From an uncultured Lentisphaeria bacterium (GTDB lineage Bacteria > Verrucomicrobiota > Lentisphaeria > Oligosphaerales > Oligosphaeraceae): a stretch of DNA of 41,277 nt. Where the stretch lies: positions 1 to 41,277 of the forward strand of contig CAKUJM010000024.1 in NCBI GenBank assembly GCA_934661755.1. The letters are read 5' to 3'. Both the position numbers and the translations under genes were made by a program. The notes under the pieces are model-generated. The model searched no databases. It was not told the origin of the DNA and worked only from the letters and a program-made list of their open reading frames with translations. This document shows, in pieces, positions 7,480 through 15,211 of the stretch. How positions within the stretch are numbered: position 1 is the first letter of the stretch; every line of letters starts with the position of its first letter.

Positions 7480-7854
7480 TCAGTCGTCCATCACATCCAC
7501 GGTGGCACGGAATCCGAGCCTGGCGGCGCTGCCGGAGACCAGCAGCCTCAGCGCCGCGATGGTCTTTCCGCTTTTCCCGATGATCTTGCCGATGTCCCGC
7601 TTGAAGCAGTGGATCTGGATGACATTGAGGTCGCCCTTGGCGAGGCTTTCAAGCCGGACCTGTTCCGGCTGATCCACCAGCGCGCACACCACATACTTGA
7701 CGAAGCCCTGGATTTTCTCCAGGGACTCGGCGCTCGGCGCACCGCTCCCGCAATCGCTTTCCACTGCGGGGGCGCCCTCGACAATCTCCGGCATGGCGGC
7801 GGCCTTGGCGGCCGTGCCGCTGCCGAAGATCTTTTTCAGGAAGGAAAAGGCCAT
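7480..7854 (-). CDS. khpA: KH-domain RNA-binding protein (KhpA family) with N-terminal extension
   Basis: A small KH-domain protein, expected to bind RNA and, in other bacteria, to pair with KhpB/Jag and affect cell division or translation. It has 124 residues. The KH core is at 49-124 (GFVKYVVCALVDQPEQV, then FKRDIGKIIGKSGKTIAALR with the GxxG loop GKSG). Usual KhpA proteins are about 75-80 residues; here about 45 extra Ala/Gly/Ser-rich residues precede the core, beginning MAFSFLKKIFG. It lies between rpsP (21 bases) and trmD, its normal place. Confidence 0.88.
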   Translation of the reverse strand: MAFSFLKKIFGSGTAAKAAAMPEIVEGAPAVESDCGSGAPSAESLEKIQGFVKYVVCALVDQPEQVRLESLAKGDLNVIQIHCFKRDIGKIIGKSGKTIAALRLLVSGSAARLGFRATVDVMDD

Positions 7855-7875
7855 GATGCTCCCGGAATGCGGAGA

Positions 7876-8232
7876 TTATGCCTCGGCGTCCGCGGCGGGC
7901 GCGGCGGCTTCAGCGCCATCCTCGGCGGGCGCGGCCTTGACTGCCTTGGCGGCCGGCGCGGCATTCTTGATCGGCGCGGGGGCGGCGGGGAAGGGCTTGC
8001 CCTCCTTGGCGCGCTTGATGATGGCCTTGACGGTGTCGCTGGCGGTGGCGCCGACGGACAGCCAGTATTCGGCGCGCTCGAGATTCAGCTTTTCGTTGCT
8101 GTGGCGCGGATCATAAAGCCCGAGGTTTTCGATGAAACGGCCATCACGCGGGGAACGGGCATCTGCGACGACGATACGCCAGCAGGCGGCGCTCAAGGCG
8201 CCGGTACGACGAAGGCGAATTTTTACAGCCAT
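7876..8232 (-). CDS. rpsP: 30S ribosomal protein S16
   Basis: A small-subunit assembly protein. It has 118 residues. The core MAVKIRLRRTGA..WRIVVADARSPRDGRFIENLGLYDPR and the following LNLERAEYWLSVGATASDTVKAIIKRA are standard S16. The last 35-40 residues are an Ala/Pro/Glu-rich tail not needed for the fold; such tails occur in several lineages. It is the first gene of the rpsP-khpA-trmD-rplS unit and has the best promoter in the window. Confidence 0.97.
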   Translation of the reverse strand: MAVKIRLRRTGALSAACWRIVVADARSPRDGRFIENLGLYDPRHSNEKLNLERAEYWLSVGATASDTVKAIIKRAKEGKPFPAAPAPIKNAAPAAKAVKAAPAEDGAEAAAPAADAEA

Positions 8233-8298
8233 GGTACTCTCTTGAACTAGTTATGCAATCAGTTATGTAAAAAAGCGGTGGTGAATTGTAAACGGGAT

Positions 8299-8326
8299 AA
8301 TATAACCCTGTTTTGAAAACTCGCAA
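8299..8326 (-). promoter_or_regulatory. Promoter of the rpsP operon (TTGCGA-16-TATATT)
   Basis: On the minus strand TTGCGA (complement of 8321-8326), a 16-base spacer and TATATT (complement of 8299-8304) lie about 67 bases upstream of the rpsP ATG, leaving an AT-rich leader of about 60 bases. The gap 8233-8413 holds no other gene. Confidence 0.65.
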
Positions 8327-8413
8327 TAACGCGGTAGCCCTCCGATGGTTACGGCGGCCATCGCCGCCGGCCGCTTTGCCCCTCCTGTCCTTCCGCTGCC
8401 GCCGGCGGCGGCG

Positions 8414-9760
8414 TCAGGGCCGCCGGCCCTTGCGGCCCTCCCAGAAGTGCTCGCCCCATGCGGACTTGGCGTTTTTGCCGCATTTGGCGCTGTTGCGCAT
8501 TGCCGGCCGGCTCCTCTCCGACGCCGTGGCACCGGTGGCCGGTGCCGCCGTCGCCGGCCGGATTTTGCCTGACAGCGCCTTTGCCGCCAGGAAGGCGGTG
8601 GCGAAGGCGGCATGGAGGTTGTATCCGCCGGTGGGGCCGTCGATGTCCAGCACTTCGCCGGCGGCATATAGCCCGGGGAGACGCCGGCATTCCATGGTGT
8701 CGGGGCTGAATTCCTCGCGGGCGAGTCCGCCGACAGTGACGATTGCCTCCTTGATCGCTCGCGGGCGGGTGCCGCCAATGGCGAGCCTTTTGAGCGCCTC
8801 GGCGTCGAGCCGCCGCAGCGCGGTGGCCAGCCACTGTGCGAACGCGCCCGGCATTCCGAGGGCATTGAGCAGCCGTGCCGGGGAGTCGATCCGCGTCTGC
8901 AATTGCCAGATGCGCCTCTCCAGCGACGGCGCATCGGATTGCGGGAAGAGGTCGATGGCGATGGTGCCGCGTCCGGGCAGGTTGCCGCGGGCCGCCAGGC
9001 GGTTGAGGTCGTAGATGGCGCTGCCGCGCATGAGGCCGCGGTCGATCACCAGGTTGCCGCGGCATGGCGGCAGTCCGTCATAGGAAAGCGCGACATCGGG
9101 CAGCTCGACCGGCATCTGGCAGCTGAGGCCGGCCAGCGCGCAGTCGCGGGGCAGTTCCTGGGCGACCAGTCCGGCGCGGGCGGGCTCGAACTTGATCCCG
9201 AGCTGCCGGCTGAAGCGCTCGCCGTCGCCGGTCGATCCGGTCTTGGGATAGGAGAAGCCGCCGATGCAGAGCAATGCCGCGGGCGCCTCCAGCGTCAGGC
9301 ATCGGCTCTGGATGATCCATCCGCCGCCGTCCTGCCGGCGGATGGATTCGACCGGGCAGTTGGTGATCAGCGGCACTTCGCAGTCGCGGAGGCGGTCCAT
9401 GAGGGCGTGCAGCACGTCATCCGCCTTCCCGGAGGCCGGATAGAGCCGTCCGCCGCTGACGACGCTCTCCAGGCCCATGGCGGCGAATTCGCGCCGCAGC
9501 GCCTCCGGCGGCAGCGCGGCGATGGCGGCGCGTAGAAACGGCGCCACCGGCTGTCCATAGGCGCGCAGCAGCTCCGCCGGCGTGCCCTCATGGCTGAAAT
9601 TGCAGCGGTTGTTGCCGCACATCAGCAGCTTCTGGCCGGGGCGGTGGCGGCGTTCGACCAGCACGGTGCGCAATCCGGCCCGGGCCGCCAGTCCGGCGGC
9701 AAACAGTCCGGCGGCGCCGGCGCCGACGACAATCAGATCAGGTGAGGATGCGGCGGACAT
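8414..9760 (-). CDS. BaiN/HI0933-family NAD(P)/FAD-dependent oxidoreductase
   Basis: A flavoprotein of the YhiN/HI0933/BaiN family, 448 residues; the physiological substrate of most members is unknown. The N-terminus has the dinucleotide-binding motif VVGAGAAGLFAAGLAARAG (12-30) and the family signature RRHRPGQKLLMCGNNRCNFSHEG. Further motifs are CIGGFSYPKTGSTGDG, ITVGG-like AIVTVGGLAREEFSPDTMEC and the C-terminal FAD-contacting GEVLDIDGPTGGYNLHAAFATAFLAA. Relatives usually end soon after this point, whereas here about 50 residues follow, Ala/Thr-rich and then basic and cysteine/tryptophan-containing. The start lies 3 bases after the rnd stop, so the two genes are co-transcribed. Confidence 0.88.
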   Translation of the reverse strand: MSAASSPDLIVVGAGAAGLFAAGLAARAGLRTVLVERRHRPGQKLLMCGNNRCNFSHEGTPAELLRAYGQPVAPFLRAAIAALPPEALRREFAAMGLESVVSGGRLYPASGKADDVLHALMDRLRDCEVPLITNCPVESIRRQDGGGWIIQSRCLTLEAPAALLCIGGFSYPKTGSTGDGERFSRQLGIKFEPARAGLVAQELPRDCALAGLSCQMPVELPDVALSYDGLPPCRGNLVIDRGLMRGSAIYDLNRLAARGNLPGRGTIAIDLFPQSDAPSLERRIWQLQTRIDSPARLLNALGMPGAFAQWLATALRRLDAEALKRLAIGGTRPRAIKEAIVTVGGLAREEFSPDTMECRRLPGLYAAGEVLDIDGPTGGYNLHAAFATAFLAAKALSGKIRPATAAPATGATASERSRPAMRNSAKCGKNAKSAWGEHFWEGRKGRRP

Positions 9761-9763
9761 GGC

Positions 9764-10924
9764 TTAGGGGAGTATTTCGTCCAGTGTCGGCTGGAGGATT
9801 TTTGCCCGCCAGCCGGTGATGATCCGCATGCCGTCCGTCGGCAGCTTCTGGAGCCGCCGCCACACCAGCGCGTCGATCTGGCCGCGGGTGGCCAGGAGCA
9901 CCGGGTCGATCTGACGCTCGGCGGCGCGTTTCTGCACCAGCTTGGCGATACGGTTGGAGAGGATCTGGATTTTGGCCTTGAGCGCGGGGGTGTTGCGCGG
10001 CTCGGCGTGTGGCGGCGGCGCATCCTCCGCCTCGGGCGCACGCGCCAACGCCTCCAGCATCTCCTCGCCATAGGCGCGGATGACGGCGCCGCGTGCCATC
10101 GGCATCGACCGCAAGGCATTGATGTTCCGGGGGCGGTTCTGCGCCAGCCATATTAGCTGTTCGTCCCGCAGGATGCGGTTCCGGGTGATGTCGTCACGGC
10201 GGGCGGTGGCTTCACGCCAGATGGCCAGATGACGGATGAGCGACTGCCCGGACGGCGGGCATTTGGCCATGAATCCCTGGAAGCGGTGGCAGGCATGCTC
10301 CAGCGGCGGCTCAAGATAGGACTGCGGGTCGCTGAATTGGCGCATCTCGTCCAGATAGAAATCCCAGTTGCCATTGGCGCGGAGCCGCCCCTCCTGGATT
10401 TTGGCGATCTGGGGAAGCAGCGCCACGTCTCCGGCGGCATATTCGAGCTGGCTGGCGGTCAGCGGCCGCTGAAGCCAGTCGCTGCGGGTCTCGCTTTTCT
10501 CCAGGACAATGCCCAGCTCGGACTCGATTACGGCCTTGAGCGACAGCTTGGCGTCCTTGCCGTAGAAGCCGCAGGCGGTCTGCAGGTCAAGGATGGCCCG
10601 GGGGAGGCATGAGTGCGGGCCGCCGCAGGCGCGCACCAGGATCGGCAGGTCGTTGCATCCGCTGAACACCAGCTTGGGGCGCGAGGCGTCCGACAGCAGA
10701 TGCGACAGCTCCCGCCAGTCGGTTATGGCCAGCGGGTCCACGATGGCGCATTGGCTGGGCGAAACCGCCAGTTGCACCAGCGCCAGAACCGGATGATAGG
10801 TGCGGGTGGAGTCGAATTCGGTGTCGATCGCCACCGGCGTCTCCGGTGGCAGCTGGCGGCAATGGCGCTGGAAGGCGTCGTTGCTGTCCAGCCATAGGGC
10901 GTTGTTGGCAGATGGTTGCGACAT
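9764..10924 (-). CDS. rnd: Ribonuclease D (DEDD 3'-5' exonuclease with HRDC domain)
   Basis: Trims the 3' ends of tRNA precursors and other stable RNAs. It has 386 residues from ATG 10924; the longer frame to 11065 crosses the promoter. Exonuclease motifs are VAIDTEFDS (D34, E36), FSGCNDLPIL (N91-D92; family members usually have xxDxxxD here) and EYAAGDVALL (Y162, D166), giving the DEDDy set. The HRDC nucleic-acid-binding domain follows at roughly 210-290, including RRDDITRNRILRDEQLIWLA. The C-terminal 100 residues are probably a second HRDC-like helical region. It is the first gene of the rnd-flavoprotein pair. Confidence 0.9.
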   Translation of the reverse strand: MSQPSANNALWLDSNDAFQRHCRQLPPETPVAIDTEFDSTRTYHPVLALVQLAVSPSQCAIVDPLAITDWRELSHLLSDASRPKLVFSGCNDLPILVRACGGPHSCLPRAILDLQTACGFYGKDAKLSLKAVIESELGIVLEKSETRSDWLQRPLTASQLEYAAGDVALLPQIAKIQEGRLRANGNWDFYLDEMRQFSDPQSYLEPPLEHACHRFQGFMAKCPPSGQSLIRHLAIWREATARRDDITRNRILRDEQLIWLAQNRPRNINALRSMPMARGAVIRAYGEEMLEALARAPEAEDAPPPHAEPRNTPALKAKIQILSNRIAKLVQKRAAERQIDPVLLATRGQIDALVWRRLQKLPTDGMRIITGWRAKILQPTLDEILP

Positions 10925-10997
10925 GGGGGCGAGGGTGGCGGCACAAATCCGCAAACTGCGGCCGCCGCGCGGATTCAGAAAAAGGGGAATGGCGGTT

Positions 10998-11003
10998 AAT
11001 ATA
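10998..11003 (-). promoter_or_regulatory. -10 element TATATT for rnd
   Basis: On the minus strand GGTTATATTAACC lies about 75 bases upstream of the rnd ATG. No clear -35 is visible. The leader also contains CGCAAACTGCGG, a small hairpin. Confidence 0.5.
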
Positions 11004-11120
11004 ACCTGAATCCGTGGGTACAGGGTTTTTCGCCGCCGCCGCTCCAGGCCGCATCCGCCAGGCAAAGGGTGCGCCCGCCATGGGGCATGGGCGCACCGCC
11101 GCCGGCCAGCGATGCGGCAT

Positions 11121-11126
11121 TATATT
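11121..11126 (+). promoter_or_regulatory. -10 element TATATT for a structured leader or small RNA
   Basis: CATTATATTGTGC stands out in a GC-rich stretch. Transcription from it would begin near 11133, exactly where a series of hairpins starts, and run 220 bases before the EamA-type gene. No good -35 is visible. Confidence 0.5.
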
Positions 11127-11132
11127 GTGCGT

Positions 11133-11325
11133 TCCTGTAATTGCATGGCAATTCCGCCAGGATGGCACTCAAAAAATGCCTGCGAGGCCCTCGGTGGATT
11201 TGGCGCGATGACCAATCCCGCGCCATTTGCGCACCGTGCGCTCCCTGCACGCATGACCACCAAAAAAAATGGCTCCCCTGGCAGCCGCCTCGCGCCCCCC
11301 CCCTGGATTCACGAATCCAGGTTTT
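11133..11325 (+). ncRNA. Candidate structured leader or small RNA ending in an intrinsic terminator
   Basis: This part of the 430-base gap between rnd and the EamA gene holds no gene but is dense in inverted repeats. A nested hairpin lies at 11133-11162 (TCCTG/CAGGA outside AATTGC-ATG-GCAATT). Others are GGCA/TGCC (11164-11180), TGGCGCG/CGCGCCA (11201-11225) and GCGCA/TGCGC (11229-11241). A terminator-like stem, CCTGGATTC/GAATCCAGG at 11302-11321 followed by TTTT, ends 29 bases before the ATG. It may be an attenuated leader (riboswitch-like) or a free-standing RNA of about 190 bases. I recognise no known riboswitch class, and in GC-rich DNA weaker stems can be chance. Confidence 0.4.
11302..11325 (+). 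terminator. Intrinsic terminator or attenuator upstream of the EamA gene
   Basis: CCTGGATTC and GAATCCAGG are perfectly complementary (about 8 bp usable, 4-base loop), followed by TTTTC. No plus-strand gene precedes it within the window's gap, so it can only act on RNA begun inside the gap. Confidence 0.6.
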
Positions 11326-11354
11326 CTCCCCAAAAAAGCGTAGCACGATATCCA

Positions 11355-12257
11355 ATGACTCTCAATGCATTTTTGCTGATCCTGGCCTCGGTGGTCCTGC
11401 ACGCCACCTGGCATTTCCTCTGCAAGGCACGCAAGCCGGTGCCTGCATTCTACATCCTGGTGTCGGGGTCGAACCTCGTCTTCCTGCTGCCTTTTCTGCT
11501 GACTGCCGGAATCGCGGCGTCGCAACTGCCATGGAGATTCTACCAGATGGCCGCGCTTGGCGGACTGTGCGGCGTGGTCTGCGACATCGGGCTGTCACGG
11601 GCATATCGCCTGGCGGACATCTCGCTGGCATACCCGCTGGCACGGGCGCTGCCGGTGCTGATGACCGCCGTGACGACCATCATCTTCGGCATTGGCAAGA
11701 CGCCGTCGCCGCTGGCGCTGGCGGGCATGGCCATCATCATGGCCGGATGCGTCATGATGCCGATGAAAAGCTTCGCCGACATGCACTGGAGGAATTACTG
11801 GAACCGCGCGTTGCTGGGGGTGCTGGTGGCGGCGGCCGGCACCACCGGATATACCATTTTTGACAGCATCGGGCTGCGGCTGCTGGCGGAAAACACCGCG
11901 GGGCTGTCCACGCTGCACGCCGCCGCCGCATATGCCGCCATCCGCGAGATGTTCCTCCTGGCTTCGCTGTGCCTGTATGTCGGAAGCGTGCCGCAGGAAC
12001 GGTCGATGCTGACGCTGGAGTTGTTCCGCCATCCGCATCCCTACCTGGCGGGGGTGTTTGCCGGCTGCGCTTATATAATGGTGCTCATGGCCATGACCAT
12101 GGTGACCAATGTCAGCTTTGTGCAGGCATTCCGCCAGATGAGCCTGCCCGTCGGGGTGCTGATGGGGATGGTGTTCCTGCATGAGAAATGCCCGGCGGTG
12201 AAAATGCTCGGCATCGCGCTGGTGATCATCGGGCTGGTGCTGGCCGCAGTGGCATGA
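11355..12257 (+). CDS. EamA/DMT-superfamily transporter
   Basis: An integral inner-membrane protein of the drug/metabolite transporter superfamily, 300 residues with about ten hydrophobic helices in two repeats; the substrate cannot be inferred. Start 11355 (MTLNAFLLILASVVLHATWH) is chosen because the hydrophobic domain begins there and the upstream frame crosses the terminator-like hairpin. The second half ends with SFVQAFRQMSLPVGVLMGMVFLHEKCPAVKMLGIALVIIGLVL, the usual last two helices of an EamA repeat. No strong Shine-Dalgarno site precedes it. It is transcribed divergently from rnd. Confidence 0.85.
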   Translation: MTLNAFLLILASVVLHATWHFLCKARKPVPAFYILVSGSNLVFLLPFLLTAGIAASQLPWRFYQMAALGGLCGVVCDIGLSRAYRLADISLAYPLARALPVLMTAVTTIIFGIGKTPSPLALAGMAIIMAGCVMMPMKSFADMHWRNYWNRALLGVLVAAAGTTGYTIFDSIGLRLLAENTAGLSTLHAAAAYAAIREMFLLASLCLYVGSVPQERSMLTLELFRHPHPYLAGVFAGCAYIMVLMAMTMVTNVSFVQAFRQMSLPVGVLMGMVFLHEKCPAVKMLGIALVIIGLVLAAVA

Positions 12258-12258
12258 T

Positions 12259-12290
12259 CCCCAAGCCCGCCGCGCGCGCCGTCGCTTGGG
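12259..12290 (+). terminator. Weak hairpin after the EamA gene
   Basis: CCCAAGC (12260-12266) pairs with GCTTGGG (12284-12290) around a GC-rich 17-base loop, immediately after the stop codon. No T run follows. The gap 12258-12539 otherwise holds the promoter and a roughly 200-base leader of the next gene. Confidence 0.35.
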
Positions 12291-12294
12291 CAAT

Positions 12295-12325
12295 TTGGGG
12301 CAATCCGGTCGCAAAATATTATATT
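12295..12325 (+). promoter_or_regulatory. Promoter of the XRE-cupin / acyl-CoA synthetase operon
   Basis: TTGGGG (12295-12300) with a 16-base spacer to TATTAT (12317-12322), overlapping TATATT (12320-12325), gives a plausible sigma-70 promoter. The start would be near 12332, leaving a leader of about 208 bases that contains a CCCGG/CCGGG hairpin near 12453. Confidence 0.55.
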
Positions 12326-12539
12326 CTGCCGTCTACCGAAAAATAAACTGGCGCGGCGGTCCGTGATTCCGTGGGAAAGAGTCCATGGCCATGCGGGGCG
12401 TCACGCCAAATTCCGCGAAGACGGGCGGCTTGCGCCAAAGTTTTCCCATTCCCCCGGCCGCATGCCGCCGGGATGGCTGCAGACGGCGCAAAAGCGGCTC
12501 TCTGCGCGGATCCATAGCATAACCGAGGAAGAAGATACC

Positions 12540-13112
12540 ATGCCAGCGAACAATGCAGTAGGCAGCAAGATCAAGGGGCTGCGTGAATTGCGCAGCGTCA
12601 CGGTCGAAGAGCTTAGCGAGCGCACCGGCCTGAGCCCGGAGCAGATTCTCAAGATTGAGGGCGGCGAAGTGGCCGCGTCACTGACACCGCTGCTGAAGAT
12701 CGCCCGCGGACTTGGATGCCGCCTGGGGACCTTCCTGGACGACACCTCGATCGCCGGACCGGTGGTGAGCACGCCCGGAGAAGGCGATGACCGCGCAGTG
12801 CGCTTCGTCGGCGCCGGCGACCGGAACGGGCTGGTCTTCCATGCGCTGGCGGCCAACAAGGCCGACCGCAACATGGAACCCTTCATCATCGATGTCAATC
12901 CGCCGGCCAGCGGCGATTACGAGGTGTCCTCCCATGAAGGCGAGGAATTCATGTACGTGCTCTCCGGCGAACTGGAAATCGACTACGGCCGCAAGCTCTA
13001 CCACATCAAGGCCGGCCAGAGCATCTATTACGACAGCATTGTGCCGCACCATGTCCATGCGGCCGGCGGCAAGGCGGCGCGGATCCTCGCGGTTGTCTAT
13101 GCGCCGCACTAA
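12540..13112 (+). CDS. XRE-type regulator with C-terminal cupin domain
   Basis: A 190-residue transcription factor. The N-terminal helix-turn-helix of the XRE/Cro type spans about 8-65 (IKGLRELRSVTVEELSERTGLSPEQILKIEGG). The C-terminal cupin barrel spans about 105-188, with SSHEGEEFMYVLSGELEIDYG and IVPHHVHAAGGKAARIL supplying likely metal- or ligand-binding His/Glu residues. In related regulators the cupin senses a small molecule and controls the adjoining gene. GAGGAAG lies upstream of the ATG. The acyl-CoA synthetase starts 12 bases after its stop, so the pair is one operon and the regulator probably controls its own transcript. Confidence 0.9.
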   Translation: MPANNAVGSKIKGLRELRSVTVEELSERTGLSPEQILKIEGGEVAASLTPLLKIARGLGCRLGTFLDDTSIAGPVVSTPGEGDDRAVRFVGAGDRNGLVFHALAANKADRNMEPFIIDVNPPASGDYEVSSHEGEEFMYVLSGELEIDYGRKLYHIKAGQSIYYDSIVPHHVHAAGGKAARILAVVYAPH

Positions 13113-13124
13113 CGGAGGTACGGC

Positions 13125-14789
13125 ATGAGCAGCATCTATGACGCCAAGCTCTTCACCGAGAAGACGATCGGCGAGTTCTTCGAGGATCTGGCGGCGACAC
13201 GGCCGGATCATCCGTTCATCATGTACCCGGATCGCGACCTGTGCTGGTCGTATGCGGATTTCTACCGGCGCACCGACGACCTGGCAAAGGGCCTGCTGTC
13301 GATCGGCATCCGCCGCGGCGACCATGTCGGAGTCTGGGCGCGAAATGTCCCGGAGTGGCTGACATTCATGTTCGCCACCGCCAAGATCGGCGCGGTGCTG
13401 GTGACCATCAACACCAACTACAAGATCCATGAGGTCGAGTATGTCCTGAAACAGTCGGACATGAAACTGCTGGCGATTGTCGATGGACAGCGCGATGTGA
13501 GCTACGTGGATATCGTCTACGAGCTGGTCCCGGAATTGAAGACCTGCCCGCGCGGCAAGCTCAGAAGCGCGCTGTTGCCGTGCCTGGAGAATGTCATCTA
13601 CATCGGACAGGAAAAGCACCGCGGGATGTATACCACCGCGGAGCTCTTCCTGCTGGGCGAGTCGATCCCGGACGATCTCCTGGACCAGGCCAAGAAGGGC
13701 ATCTCCAACTACGACGTGGTGAATATGCAGTACACCTCGGGGACCACCGGCTTCCCGAAGGGGGTGATGCTCACCCACCGCAACATCCTCAACAACGGCT
13801 TCTATATCGGCGAGCGCCAGAAGCTGACCGGCGACGACCGCGTGTGCGTGCCGGTGCCGCTCTTCCACTGCTTCGGATGCGTGCTGGGGGTGATGGCGGT
13901 CTTCAGCCACGGCGGGACCCTGGTGATGTGCGAACAGTTCGACCCGCTGGTGGTGCTGGCGTCGATCCAGAAGGCCCGGGCGACTGCCGTCTACGGCGTG
14001 CCCACGATGTACTACGCCGAACTCAACCACCCGATGTTCAAGATGTTCGACATGTCCAGCCTGCGTACCGGCATCATGTCCGGATCGCTGTGCCCGACTG
14101 AACTGATGCAGCGCGTGATCAAGGAAATGCACATGCCGGAAATCACCATCCCGTATGGCCTGACCGAGGCCTCGCCGGTCTTCATCATGTCCGGAACCGA
14201 CGAGACGCTCGAACATCGCGTCAATACCGTCGGCACGGTCCAGCCCTGCGTCGAAGTCAAGATCATCGATCCGGAAAGCGGCGAGACGGTCCCGCCGAAC
14301 ACCCCCGGCGAAATCTGCTGCCGCGGCTATAACGTGATGAAGGGATACTACAAGATGCCCGAGGAGACCGCCAAGGCGATCGACAAGGACGGGTGGCTGC
14401 ACTCCGGCGACATCGGCGAGGTGGATGAGGACGGATACTACCGCATCACCGGACGGCTTAAGGACATGATCATCCGCGGCGGAGAAAACATCTACCCCCG
14501 CGAAATCGAGGAGTTCCTCATGACCAATCCGAAGGTCGAACAGTGCGAAGTCGTCGGCGCCCCCGATGAAAAATATGGCGAGATCGTCTGCGCCTTCGTC
14601 ATCCCCGCACAGGATGCCGCTGATCTCACCGAGGAGGATCTGCGCGACTTCTGCCGCCACCGCATCGCCTTCTACAAGACCCCCGCGCACTTCTTCATCG
14701 TCGACCACTTCCCCCAGACCGCGTCCGGAAAGATCCAGAAGTTCAAACTCCGCGAGCAGGCCCGGGAAATGCTGAAGAAGGAAGGGTGA
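13125..14789 (+). CDS. AMP-forming acyl-CoA synthetase/ligase
   Basis: An ANL-superfamily enzyme, 554 residues, activating a carboxylic acid (probably a medium- or short-chain fatty or similar acid) with ATP to the acyl-AMP and then the CoA thioester. The P-loop signature YTSGTTGFPKGVMLTH is at 203-218, the aromatic motif IPYGLTEASPVF (about 343) and GWLHSGDIGEVDEDGYYRITGRLKDMIIRGGENIYP carry the ATP-binding Asp/Arg and hinge, and the catalytic Lys lies in PQTASGKIQKFK (about K536). All expected motifs are intact. It has a clear GGAGGT site before the ATG and is coupled to the XRE-cupin regulator. An open frame on the opposite strand across this gene is an artefact of codon bias. Confidence 0.93.
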   Translation: MSSIYDAKLFTEKTIGEFFEDLAATRPDHPFIMYPDRDLCWSYADFYRRTDDLAKGLLSIGIRRGDHVGVWARNVPEWLTFMFATAKIGAVLVTINTNYKIHEVEYVLKQSDMKLLAIVDGQRDVSYVDIVYELVPELKTCPRGKLRSALLPCLENVIYIGQEKHRGMYTTAELFLLGESIPDDLLDQAKKGISNYDVVNMQYTSGTTGFPKGVMLTHRNILNNGFYIGERQKLTGDDRVCVPVPLFHCFGCVLGVMAVFSHGGTLVMCEQFDPLVVLASIQKARATAVYGVPTMYYAELNHPMFKMFDMSSLRTGIMSGSLCPTELMQRVIKEMHMPEITIPYGLTEASPVFIMSGTDETLEHRVNTVGTVQPCVEVKIIDPESGETVPPNTPGEICCRGYNVMKGYYKMPEETAKAIDKDGWLHSGDIGEVDEDGYYRITGRLKDMIIRGGENIYPREIEEFLMTNPKVEQCEVVGAPDEKYGEIVCAFVIPAQDAADLTEEDLRDFCRHRIAFYKTPAHFFIVDHFPQTASGKIQKFKLREQAREMLKKEG

Positions 14790-14792
14790 CGC

Positions 14793-14910
14793 CGCCCTTG
14801 GACAATTATGTTGTTATAATAAAGCGCGTTCTTCAAACTACGCATGGACGCGCGTCAAGCCCGACGCCAACCCCTCGGTTACCCGGGGTAGCAAGGGCGT
14901 CCCGCCCTTG
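14793..14910. repeat. Intergenic repeat copy A with flanking hairpin
   Basis: Copy A begins 3 bases after the synthetase stop. Its opening CGCCCTTGGACAATTATG and later core GCGCGTTCTTCAAACTACG recur 110 bases further on in copy B. A perfect hairpin CAAGGGCG-TCC-CGCCCTTG (14892-14910) marks the junction between A and B. A differs from B after the core and lacks the CCTCCCC hairpin. Confidence 0.75.
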
Positions 14911-15022
14911 GACAATTATGTTGTTACAACATGGCGCGTTCTTCAAACTACGCACGACGGCACGTCATGCCCGGCGCCAACCCCTCCGGCGCTGTCGCGC
15001 CACCTCCCCTTGCAGGGGAGGC
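14903..15022. repeat. Intergenic repeat copy B, palindromic
   Basis: It contains the palindrome ATGTTGT-T-ACAACAT (14918-14932), the shared core (14934-14954) and the segment AACCCCTCCGG..CACCTCCCCTTGCAGGGGAGG (14979-15021), which folds into a CCTCCCC/GGGGAGG hairpin. From 14926 to 15022 it matches copy D (15212-15308) with one visible mismatch. Confidence 0.85.
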
Positions 15023-15066
15023 TTTTCTTGTCGTGAGAACGTGAGCGCGGTCGTTTTACTGCCAGG

Positions 15067-15155
15067 CACGGACGCACGTCAGGCCCGACGCCAACCCCCA
15101 GGCCCCTCAGCCTCCCCTGCAAGGGGAGGTGCCGCCGACAGGCGGCGGAGGGGTT
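15067..15155. repeat. Intergenic repeat copy C, with an inverted hairpin module
   Basis: Its left part repeats the GCACGTCAGGCCCGACGCCAACCCC-like segment in direct orientation. Its right part (15111-15155) is the AACCCCTCCG..CCTCCCC module in the opposite orientation: the complement starts AACCCCTCCGCCGCC and ends in CAGGGGAGG, with an extra GCCGCC/GGCGGC stem. Confidence 0.75.
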
Positions 15156-15211
15156 AACCGCGTGAGTGAACTTGCCCGGTGCATGTGTGTGTTGTCAACC
15201 TGTGTCTGTTT

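Noticed and set aside
12678..14708. A 676-residue open frame on the minus strand opposite the acyl-CoA synthetase
   Set aside because: It is antisense to a complete gene with all motifs; long antisense frames are common in GC-rich coding DNA.
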